Assembly: GCA_035771165.1 (NCBI GenBank)
Contig: JAWNZC010000347.1
Coordinates: 2,789,021 to 2,853,020 of the forward strand
DNA length: 64,000 bases
Source of the DNA: Paragorgia papillata
Taxonomy: Eukaryota > Cnidaria > Anthozoa > Scleralcyonacea > Coralliidae
Direction of reading: 5' to 3'
Notes under the pieces: model-generated
What the model was told of the DNA's origin: nothing
What the model saw: only the letters and a program-made list of their open reading frames with translations
Database searches by the model: none
Position numbers and translations under genes: made by a program
Shown here: in pieces, positions 53,201 through 64,000 of the stretch
Layout: the number at the start of each line of letters is the position of its first letter
Position numbering within the stretch: position 1 is the first letter of the stretch

Positions 53201-56200
53201 GGCTTTCCATATATATAAGTCTCGACGCCTGAGGCGTTAATTCGATTTTATGACCTTATTTGGGCTGCCACGCCCACAGTTTTGGGTGTGACGTCCCCAA
53301 ACCTGCCAAATTCGGGTAGCCCGCCTAGAGGGTCTTTCCAAATATATAAGTCTCGGACGCCTGAGGCGTTAATCGATTTTATGACCTTATTTGGGCTGCC
53401 ACGCCCACAGTTTTGGGTTGTGACGTCCCCAAACCTGCAAATTCGGGTTTTTAGCCCGCCTAGCGGGCTTTCCAAATATATAAGTCTCGACGCCTGAGGC
53501 GTTAATCGATTTTATGACCTTATTTGGGCTGCCACGCCCACAGTTTTGGGTGTGACGTCCCCAAACCTGCAAATTCGGGTAGCCCGCCTAGCGGGCTTTC
53601 CAAATATATAAGTCTCGACGCCTGAGGCGTTAATCGATTTTATGACCTTATTTGGGCTGCCACGCCCAACAGTTTTGGGTGTGACGTCCCCAAACCTGCA
53701 AATTCGGGTAGCCCGCCTAGCGGGCTTTCCAAATATATAAGTCTCGACGCCTGAGGCGTTAATCGATTTTATGACCTTATTTGGGCTGCCACGCCCACAG
53801 TTTTGGGTGTGACGTCCCCAAACCTGCAAATTCGGGTTAGCCCGCCTAGCGGGCTTTCCAAATATATAAGTCTCGACGCCTGAGGCGTTAATCGATTTTT
53901 TTGACCTTATTTGGGCTGCCACGCCCACAGTTTTGGGTGTGTGACGTCCCCAAACCTGCAAATTCGGGTATGCCCGCCTAGCGGGCTTTCCAAATATATA
54001 AGTCTCGACGCCTGAGGCGTTTAATCGATTTTATGACCTTATTTGGGCTGCCACGCCCACAGTTTTGGGTGTGACGTCCCCAAACCTGCAAATTCGGGTA
54101 GCCCGCCTAGCGGGGCTTTCCAAATATATAAGTCTCGACGCCTGAGGCGTTAATCGATTTTATGACCTTATTTGGGCTGCCACGCCCACAGTTTTGGGTG
54201 TGACGTCCCCCAACCTGCAAATTCGGGTAGCCCGCCTAGCGGGCTTTCCAAATATATAAGTCTCGACGCCTGAGGCGTTAATCGATTTTTATGACCTTAT
54301 TTGGGCTGCCACGCCCACAGTTTTGGGTGTGACGTCCCCAAACCTGCAAATTCGGGTAGCCCGCCTAGCGGGCTTTCCAAATATATTAGTCTCGACGCCT
54401 GAGGCGTTAATCGATTTTATGACCTTATTTGGGCTGCCACGCCCACAGTTTTGGGTTGTGACGTCCCCAAACCTGCAAATTCGGGTTAGCCCGCCTAGCG
54501 GGCTTTCCAAATATATAAGTCTCGACGCCTGAGGCGTTAATCGATTTTATGACCTTATTTGGGCTGCCACGCCCACAGTTTTGGGTGTGACGTCCCCAAA
54601 CCTGCAAATTCGGGTAGCCCGCCTAGCGGGCTTTCCAAATATATAAGTCTCGACGCCTGAGGCGTTAATCGATTTTATGACCTTATTTGGGCTGCCACGC
54701 CCACAGTTTTGGGTGTGACGTCCCCAAACCTGCAAATTCGGCGGGTTTGCCCGCCTAGCGGGCTTTCCAAATATATAAGTCTCGTCGCTCTGAGGCGTTT
54801 AATCGATTTTCTGACCTTATTTGGGCTGCCTCGCCCACAGTTTTGGGGTGTCTACGTCCCCAAACCTGCAAATTCGGGTAGCCCGCAAATATATTATGTC
54901 TCGACCGCCTGAGGCGTTAATCGATTTTATGACCTTATTTGGGCTGCCACGCCCACAGTTTTGGGTGTGACGTCCCCAAACCTGCAAAATTCGGGTAGCC
55001 CGCCTAGCGGGCTTTCCAAATATATAAGTCTCGACGCCTGAGGCGTTAATCGATTTTATGACCTTATTTGGGCTGCCACGCCCACAGTTTTGGGTGTGAC
55101 GTCCCCAAACCTGCAAAATTCGGGTAGCCCGCCTAGCGGGCTTTCCAAATATATAAGTCTCGACGCATGAGGCGTTAATCGATTTTATGACCTTATTTGG
55201 GCTGCCACGCCCACAGTTTTTGGGTGTGACGTCCCCAAACCTGCAAATTCGGGTAGCCCGCCTAGCGGGCTTTCCAAATATATAAGTCTCGACGCCTGAG
55301 GCGTTAATCGATTTTATGACATTATTTGGGCTGCCACGCCCACAGTTTTGGGTGTGTGACGTCCCCAAACCTGCAAATTCGGGTAGCCCGCCTAGCGGGC
55401 TTTCCAAATATATAAGTCTCGACGCCTGAGGCGTTAATCGATTTTATGACCTTATTTGGGCTGCCACGCCCACAGTTTTGGGTGTGACGTCCCCAAACCT
55501 GCAAATTCGGGTAGCCCGCCTAGCGGGCTTTCCAAATATATAAGTCTCGACGCCTGAGGCGTTAATCGATTTTATGACCTTATTTGGGCTGCCACGCCCA
55601 CAGTTTTGGGTGTGACGTCCCCAAACCTGCAAATTCGGGTAGCCCGCCTAGCGGGCTTTCCAAATATATAAGATATCGACGCCTGAGGCGTTAATCGATT
55701 TTATGACCTTATTTGGGCTGCCACGCCCACAGTTTTGGGTATGTGACGTCCCCAAACCTGCAAATTCGGGTAGCCCGCCTAGCGGGCTTTCCAAATATAT
55801 AAGTCTCGACGCCTGAGGCGTTAATCGATTTTATGACCTTATTTGGGCTGCCACGCCCACAGTTTTTCGTGTGACGTCCCCAAACCTGCAAATTCGGGTA
55901 GCCGCCTAGCGGGCTTTCCTATTATATAAGTCTCGACGCCTGAGGCGTTAATCGATTTTATGACCTTATTTGGGCTGCCACGCCCACAGTTTTGGGTGTC
56001 GACGTCCCCAAACCTGCAAATTCGGGTAGCCCGCCTAGCGGGCTTTCCAAATATATGAAGTCTCGACGCCTGAGGCGTTAATCGATTTTATGACCTTATT
56101 TGGGCTGCCACGCCCACAGTTTTGGGTGTGACGTCCCCAAACCTGCAAATTCGGGTAGCCCGCCTAGCGGGCTTTCCAAATATATAAGTCTCGACGCCTG

Positions 56201-59200
56201 AGGCGTTAATCGATTTTATGACCTTATTTGGGCTGCCACGCCCACAGTTTTGGGTGTTGTGACGTCCCCAAACCTGCAAATTTCGGGTAGCCCGCCTAGC
56301 GGGCTTTCCAAATATATAAGTCTCGACGCCTGAGGCGTTAATCGATTTTATGACCTTATTTGGGCTGCCACGCCCACAGTTTTGGGTGTGACGTCCCCAA
56401 ACCTGCAAAATTCGGGTAGCCCGCCTAGCGGGCTTTCCAAATATATAAGTCTCGACGCCTGAGGCCGTTAATCGATTTTATGACCTTATTTGGGCTTGCC
56501 ACGCCCACAGTTTTGGGTGTGACGTACCCAAACCTGCAAAATTCGGGTAGCCCGCCTAGCGGGGGCTTTCCAAATATATAAGTCTCGACGCCTGAGGCGT
56601 TAATCGATTTTATGACCTTATTTGGGCTGCCACGCCCTCAGTTTTGGGTGTGACGTCCCCAAACCTGCAAATTCGGGTTAGCCCGCCTAGCGGGCTTTCC
56701 AAATATATAAGTCTCGACGCCTGAGGCGTTAATCGATTTTATGACCTTATTTGGGCTGCCACGCCCACAGTTTTGGGTGTTGTGTGACGTTCCCCAAACC
56801 TGCAAATTCGGGTAGCCCGCCTAGCGGGCTTTCCAAATATATAAGTCTCGACGCCTGAGGCGTTAATCGATTTTATGACCTTATTTGGGCTGCCACGCCC
56901 ACAGTTTTGGGTGTGACGTCCCCAAAACCTGCAAATTCGGGTAGCCGCCTAGCGGGCTTTCCAAATATATAAGTCTCGACGCCTGAGGCGTTAATCGATT
57001 TTATGACCTTATTTGGGCTGCCACGCCCACAGTTTTTGGGTGTGACGTCCCCAAACCTGCAAATTCGGGTTTAGCCCGCCTAGCGGGCTTTCCAAATATA
57101 TAAGTCTCGACGCCTGAGGCGTTAATCGATTTTATGACATTTTTTGGGCTGCCACGCCCACAGTTTTGGGTGTGACGTCCCCAAACCTGCAAATTCGGGT
57201 AGCCCGCTAGCGGGCTTTCCAAATATATAAGTTCTCGACGCCTGAGGCGTTAATCGATTTTATGACCTTATTTGGGCTGCCACGCCCACAGTTTTGGGTT
57301 GTGACGTTCCCCAAACCTGCAAATTCGGGTAGCCCGCCTCGCGGGCTTTCCAAATATATAAGTCTCGAAGCCTGAGGCGTTAATCGATTTTTTGACCTTA
57401 TTTGGGATGCCACGCCCACAGTTTTGGTGTGACGTCCCCAAACCTGCAAATTCGGGTAGCCCGCCTCTAGGGCTTTCCAAATATATAAGTCTCGACGCCT
57501 GAGGCGTTAATCGATTTTATGACCTTATTTGGGCTGCCACGCCCACAGTTTTGGGTTGTGACGTCCCCAAACCTGCAAATTCGGGTAGCCCGCCTAGCGG
57601 GCTTTCCAAATATATAAGTCTCGACGCCTGAGGCGTTAATCGATTTTATGACCTTATTTGGGCTGCCACGCCCACAGTTTTGTGTGTGACGTCCCCAAAC
57701 ACGCAAATTCGGGTAGCCCGCCACGCGGGCTTTCCAAATATATAAGTCTCGACGCATGAGGCGTTAATCGATTTTTATGACCTTATTTGGGCTGCCTCGC
57801 CCACAGTTTTGGGTGTGACGTCCCCAAAACCTGCAAATTCGGGTAGCCCGCCTAGCGGGCTTTCCAAATATATAAGTCTCGAACGCTGAGGCGTTAATCG
57901 ATTTTATGACCTTATTTGGGCTGCCACGCCCACAGTTTTGGGTGTGTGTGACGTCCCCAAAACCTGCAAATTCGGGTAGCCCGCCTAGCGGGCTTTCCAA
58001 ATATATAAGTCTCGACGCCTGAGGCGTTAATCGATTTTATGACCTTATTTGGGCTGCCACGCCCACAGTTTTGGGTGTGACGTCCCCAAACCTGCAAAAT
58101 TCGGGTAGCCCGCCTCGCGGGCTTTCCAAATATTTAAGTCTCGACGCCTGAGGCGTTAATCGATTTTATGACCTTATTTGGGCTGCCACGCCCACAGTTT
58201 TGGGTGTTTGTGACCGTCCCCAAACCTGCCAAATTCGGGTTAGCCCGCCTAGCGGGCTTTCCAAATATAATAAGTCTCGACGCATGAGGCGTTAATCGAT
58301 TTTATGACCTTATTTGGGCTGCCACGCCCACAGTTTTGGGTGTGACGTCCCAAACCTGCAAATTCGGGTAGCCCGCCTAGCGGGCTTTCCAAATATATAA
58401 GTCTCGACGCCTGAGGCGTTAATCGATTTTATGACCTTATTTGGGCTGCCACGCCCACAGTTTTGGGTGTGACGTCCCCAAACCTGCAAATTCGGGTAGC
58501 CCGCCTAGCGGGCTTTCCAAAATACTAAGTCTCGACGCCTGAGGCGTTAATCGATTATACCTTATTTGGGCTGCTCGCCCACAGTTTTGGTGTGACGTCC
58601 CAAACCTGCAAAATTCGGGTAGGCCCGCCTAGCGGGGCTTTCCCAAATATTATAAGTCTCGACGCCTGAGGCGTTAATCGATTTTATGACCTTATTTGGG
58701 CTGCCACGCCCACAGTTTTGGGTGTGACGTCCCCAAACCTGCAAATTCGGGTAGCCCGCCTAGCGGGCTTTCCAAATATATAAGTCTCGACGCCTGAGGC
58801 GTTAATCGATTTTATGACCTTATTTGGGCTGCCACGCCCACAGTTTTGGTGTGTGACGTCCCCAAACCTGCAAATTCGGGTAGCCCGCCTAGCGGGCTTT
58901 CCAAATATTATAAGTCTCGACGCCTGAGGCTGTTAATCGATTTTATGACCTTATTTGGGCTGCCACGCCCACAGTTTTTGGGTTTGTGATCGTCCCCAAA
59001 CTGCAAATTTCGGGTAGCCCGCCTATGCGGGCTTTCCCAAATATATAAGTCTCGACCGCCTGAGGCGTTAATCGATTTTATGACCTTATTTGGGCTGCCA
59101 CGCCCACAGTTTTGGGTGTGACGTCCCCAAACCTGCAAATTCGGGTTAGCCCGCCTAGCGGGCTTTCCAAATATATAAGTCTCGACGCCTGAGGCGTTAA

Positions 59201-61803
59201 TCGAATTTTATGACCTTATTTGGGCTTGCCACGCCCACAGTTTTGGGTTTGTGACGTCCCAAACCTGCAAATTCGGGTAGCCCGCCTAGCTCGGGCTTTC
59301 CAAATATATAAGTCTCGACGCCTGAGGCGTTAATCGATTTTATGACCTTATTTGGGCTGCCACGCCCACAGTTTTGGGTGTGACGTCCCCAAACCTGCAA
59401 ATTCGGGTAGCCCGCCTAGCGGGCTTTCCAAATATATAAGTCTCGACGCTGAGGCGTTAATCGATTTTATGGACCTTATTTGGGCTGCCACGCCCACAGT
59501 TTTTGGGTGTGACGTCCCCAAACCTGCAAATTCGGGTTAGCCCGCCTAGCGGGCTTTCCAAATATATAAGTCTCGACGCCTGAGGCGTTTAATTCGATTT
59601 TATGACCTTATTTGGGCTGCCACGCCCACAGTTTTGGGTGTGACGTCACCAAACCTGCAAATTCGGGTAGCCCGCGTAGCGGGCTTTCCAAATATATAAG
59701 TCTCGACGCCTGAGGCGTTAATCGATTTTATGACCTTATTTGGGCTGCCACGCCCACAGTTTTGGGTGTGACGTCCCCAAACCTGCAAATTCGGGTAGCC
59801 AGCTTAGCGGGCTTTCCAAATATATAAGTCTCGACGCCTGAGGCGTTAATCGATTTTTATGACCTTATTTGGTCTGCCACGCCCACAGTTTTGGGTGTGT
59901 GACGTCCCAAACCTGCAAATTCTCGGGTAGCCCGCGCTACTAGCGGGCTTCTTTCCCAAATATATAAGTCTCGTACGCCTGAGGCGTTAATCGATTTTCA
60001 TGACCTTTTTGGGGCTGCCACGCCCACAGTTTTGGTGTGACGCTCCCCACCCAACCCTCCCGCAAATTCGGGGTAGCCCGCCTTAGCGGGCTTTCCACTA
60101 ATCCATATAAGTCTCGACGCCTGAGGGCGTTAATCGATTTTATGACCTTATTTGGAGCTGCCACGCCCACAGTTTTGGGGTTTCTGTTGACGTCCCGACA
60201 AACCTGCATAAATTCGGGTAGCCCGACCTATAGCAGGGCTTTCAACAAATTATATAAGTGCTCGACGCCTGAGGCCGTTAATTCGATTTTATGACCTTAT
60301 TTGGGGCTGCCACGACCCCACAGTTTTTGGGTGTGACGTCCCTCCAAACTGGCAAATTCGGGTAGCCCGACTAGCGGGCTTTCCAGAATATATAAGAGTC
60401 TCGACGCCTGAGGACGTTTAATCGATTTTTATGACCTTATTTGGGCTGCCACGCCCACAGTTTTGGGTTGTGACGTCCCCAAACCTGCAAATTCGGGTAG
60501 CCCGCCTAGCGGGCTTTCCAAATATTTATGTCTCGGACGCCTGAGGCGTTAATCGATTTTATGACCTTATTTGGGCTGCCACGCCCACAGTTGTTGGCGT
60601 TGGTGTGACGTCCCCAAACCTGCCAAATTCGGGGTAGCCGCCTAGCGGGCTTTCCACAATATATAAGTGCTCGACGCCTGAGGCGGTGGTAATTCGATTT
60701 TATGAACCTTTATTTGGGCCTGCACACGCCCACAGTTTTGGGTTGTGACGTTCCCCAAACCTGCAAATTCGGGTAGCCCGCCTAGCGGGCTTTCCAAATA
60801 AATAAGTCTCGACGCCTGAGGCGTTAATCGATTTTACACTCTTATTTGGGCTGCACGCCCACAGTTGTTGTACTGTGTGACGTCCCAAACCTGCAAATTC
60901 GGGTTAGCCCGCCTAGTCTCGGGCTTTCCCAAATATATAAGTCTCGACGCCTGAGGCGTTAATCGATTTTTATGACCTTATTTTGGGCTGCCCACGCCTC
61001 ACAGTTTTTGGGGATATGTTGACGTCCCACAAACCTGCAAATTCGGGTTTGGCTAGCCCGCCTGAGGGCTTTTTCCAAATATATAAGTTCTCGACGCCTG
61101 AGGCGTTAATCGATTTTATGACCTTATTTGGGCTGCCTCATCGCCACACAGGTTTTGGTGTGTGACGTCCCACAAACCTGCAAATTCTGGGTAATGCTCC
61201 GCCTAGCGGGCTCTTCCAAATATTCTAAGTCCTCGACGCCTGAGGCTCCGTTAATCGATTTTATGAGCCTTATTTGGGACTGCCCACCGCCCACAGTTTG
61301 GGGTGTGACGTCCCCAAAACCTCTGCAAATTCGGGTTAGCCCGCCTAGCGGGCTTTCCTATATATATAAGTCTCGACGCCTGAGGCGTTAATCGGATTCT
61401 TATGACCTTATTTGGGCTGCCACGCCACACACACAGTTTTGGGTCTTTTGTGACGTCCCCAAACCTGCATAATTCCGGGGTAGCCCGCCTAGGCGGGCTT
61501 TCCAAATATATAAGTTCTCGACGCCTGAGGCGCTTTTTGAATCGATTTTTTGATGAAATCCTTATTTGGGCTCTTGCCGATCGCCCACATGTTTTGGGTT
61601 TCTGGTTAAAGTTCGGCGTAGTGACGTCCCCAAACCTGCAAATTCGGGTAGCACGCTTAGCGGGCTTTCCAAAATATATATGTCCTCGACGCCTGAGGCG
61701 TTAATCGATTTCATTTTATGACCTTATTTGGGCTGCCAAGGCCCACAGTTTAGGGTGGGTGTGACGTTCCCAAACCTGCAATAATTCGGGCCTAGCCTCC
61801 GCC

Positions 61804-61916
61804 CTTTCTTTTTTTTGTTTTTTTTTTTTTTTTTTTTTTTTGTGTTTTTTTTTTCTGTTTTTTTTTTTGGTTTTTTTTTTTTTTTTGATTTTTTTTGCTT
61901 TTTTTTTTTTTTCTGT

Positions 61917-61973
<57 letters not shown>

Positions 61974-61977
61974 TTTT
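61804..61977. other. Poly-T block inside a satellite unit
   Basis: About 170 bases, nearly all T with scattered G, C or A, interrupt a unit beside its GCCCGC/GCGGGC hairpin. Part of the unit (TAGCCCGCC) appears on both sides in damaged form. It lies in the error-rich right part of the array, so a sequencing or consensus artefact is the likelier explanation than a true insertion. Confidence 0.8.
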
Positions 61978-64000
61978 AGCCCGCCTAGGTAGCGGGGCTT
62001 TCCAAAATATATAAGTCTTCGACGCCTGAGGCGTTAATCCGATTTTTATGACCCTTTATTTGGGCTTGGCCCACGCCTCTCAGTTTTGGGCTTGTGACGG
62101 TCCCAAACCTGCAAATTCGGGTAGCCCGCCTAGCGGGCTTTCCAAATATATAAGCTCTCGATCGGCGCCTGAGGCGTTAATCAGATTTTATGACCTTTAT
62201 TTGGGCTGCCATTGCGGCGCCCCACAAGTTTTGGGGTGTGACGTCCCCAAACCTGCTCAAATTCGAGGGGTTTTAAGTAGCCGCCTAGCGGGCTTTCCCA
62301 AATATATAAGTCTCTGACGCCTGAGGCGTTAATTAATCGATTTTATGCACCTTATTTTGGGACTGCCACGCCCACAGTTTTGGGTGTGACGTCCCCAAAA
62401 CCTGCAAATTCGGGCGTAGCCCGCCATAGCGGGCTTTCCAAATATATAAGTCTCGATCGCCTGAGGCGCGGTTTAATCGATTTTTATGACCTTATTTGGG
62501 CTGCTCACGCCCACAGTCTTTGGGTGCTTCTGTGACGCTCCCCAAAACCTGCCAAGTATTCGGGCTAGCCCGCCTAAGCGGGCTTTCCATAAATTATATA
62601 AGGTCTTCGACGCCTAGAGGCGTTTTAATCGATTTTATGACCTTATTGTGGGGCTGCCACGCCCACAGTTTTGGGTTGTGACGTCACCCAAATAACTGCA
62701 AATCATTTCGGGTTAAGCCCGCCTAGCGGGCTTTCCAAATATATAAGTCTCGACGCTCCTGTTAGGCGTTGTTAAGCGATTTTATGACCTATATTTGGTG
62801 CTTGCCACGCCCACGAGTTTTGTGGTGTGGACGTCCCCAAACCTTGCAAATTCGGGTTAGCCGCAGCTAGCGGGCTTTCCATTTATATAAGGGTTGGTTT
62901 TTTGCTCCGGACGCCTGTAGGCCGTTAATCGATTTTATGATCCCTTATTTGGGCTGCCACGCCCACAGTTTTGGCGATTTGTGTCGTGACAGTCCCCAAA
63001 CCTGCCTAATTCGGGGTAGCCCGCCTAGGGGGCTTTCGCAAATATATAAGTCTCGTACGCTCTGAGGCGTTTAATCCGATTTTATGACCCTTATTTGGGC
63101 TTGGCCACGCCCGTAAAAACAGTTTTGGGGGGTGTGACGTCCCCCAAACCTGCAAAATTCGGGTATTTAGGCCCGCTCTAGCGGGCTTTCCAATATATAT
63201 AAGTCTCTGAACGCCTGAGGACGTATCTAATCGATTATATTATGACCTTATTCATGGGCCTGCCAACGCCCACAGTATTTGGGTTTTTGTGACGTCCCAC
63301 AATACACTGGCAAATTCCGTTGTGGTAGCCCGCTAGCGGGCTTTCCAACATATATATAGGATTCTCGACGCCTGAGGCGTTTAATCGATTGTTATGACCC
63401 TTATTTGGGCTGCCACGCCCACGCAGTTTTGGGGTTATTGTGAACGTCCTCCTAAAACCTGCAAATTCGGGTTAGCCCGCGCCTAGCGGGCTTTCCAATA
63501 TATATATGTCTCGGACGGTCTTGAGGCGTTAACTCGATTTTATGACCTTATTTGGGCTGCCACGCCCACAGTTTTGGGTGTGTGACCGGTCCCCACCAAA
63601 CCTGCAACACTAAGTATTCGGGATTACTCCCTCCTCACTACGCCCGCTTTGGCCGCTAGCGGGCTTTCCAAAATATATAAGTCTCGACGGCCTTGAAGGC
63701 TGTTAATCGATTTTTATGACCTTTATTTGGGCTGCCACGCCACACAGTTTTGGGTGTTCTGTGATCGTCCCCAAACCTGCAGAAATTCGGTCGGTAGGGC
63801 CCCGCCTAGCTGGGCGCTTTCCCAAACTATTATAAGTCGTCGAACCGCCTGAGGGTCGGTTTACATCGATTTTTTATGACCTTATTTGGGGGGGCTGCCA
63901 CGGCCCCACAGTTTTGGGTTGCTTTTATTTCTGTGGAACGTCCCCAAACCTTGCAATTTCGGGTAGGCCCGCCTAGCGGGGCTTTCGCAAATATATAAGT

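Larger units (their letters stand above)
13576..64000 (+). repeat. 128-bp satellite array, about 390 tandem copies
   Basis: The unit begins GACCTTATTTGGGCTGCCAC and ends GGCGTTAATCGATTTTAT, exactly 128 bases. It repeats head-to-tail in one orientation to the window's right edge; the first copy starts at its fourth base. The unit has 66 G/C bases (52%) and 9 CpG, about the number expected from composition. Copies from about 14.2 to 47 kb are nearly identical, differing mainly by +1 bases in homopolymers. Beyond about 50 kb, insertions and substitutions become frequent. Because 128 is not a multiple of three, minus-strand frames stop after about 1.5 units (62 codons), or run to 105 codons where a unit gains one base. 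These are not genes. No sequence interrupts the array except a poly-T block. Confidence 0.98.

Noticed and set aside
13403..60000. Over two hundred short minus-strand frames of 62 or 105 residues starting MQVWGRHTQNCGRG
   Set aside because: They follow mechanically from the 128-bp period: each frame stops after about 1.5 units, and extends to 105 codons only where a unit has one extra base. There is no independent evidence of a gene.
13576..64000. CRISPR array
   Set aside because: Repeats are contiguous, with no unique spacers, in animal-type DNA; the unit is far too long.

Overview
The window looks like animal nuclear DNA. It has AT-rich flanking sequence, spliced genes with GTAAGT-type donors, no bacterial operon structure, and remnants of a hAT transposon and a DUF3504/Crypton-like tyrosine recombinase. 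These element families are common in cnidarians, so a stony coral or another cnidarian is my best guess. That is inference from gene and repeat style, not proof.

Layout. (1) 1-576: the 3' end of a plus-strand gene for a small cysteine-rich protein, with two AATAAA signals. (2) 1541-6735: a complete four-exon minus-strand gene for a 536-residue protein I cannot name (ubiquitin-like N-terminus, helical ARM-like remainder). The three introns all interrupt codons in the same phase, and the exons join into one open frame. Intron 2 holds a 1.1 kb hAT element with matching terminal repeats, a near-perfect target-site duplication and a decayed transposase C-terminus. Intron 1 holds a 78-bp minisatellite and a possible small inverted-repeat element. 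(3) 6900-7587: a degenerate repeat followed by a 63-bp minisatellite. (4) 8247-10661: a nested mobile-element cluster. A ~300-bp MITE with a perfect 7-bp target duplication has landed in the edge of a 106-bp hairpin element, next to a ~2 kb element with inverted terminal repeats that carries a broken Crypton-like recombinase gene. (5) 10676-13575: mostly featureless, apart from a possible first exon and a strong inverted repeat.

(6) 13576-64000: nearly 80% of the window is one head-to-tail satellite array with a 128-bp unit, about 390 copies, all in the same orientation and running off the right edge. The unit is about 52% GC, rich in CpG, and contains three successive short hairpins plus a TATA-like stretch. 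Copies are almost identical from about 14 to 47 kb. To the right, single-base insertions and other errors rise steeply, and a ~170-bp poly-T block sits at 61.8 kb. I read that gradient mainly as declining assembly or consensus quality in a long-read contig, not as biology. Many short open frames of 62 or 105 residues in the array are by-products of the repeat and are not genes.

The genes here do not form a pathway. The main story is a large, homogeneous, previously unfamiliar satellite bordering a transposon-rich gene region.
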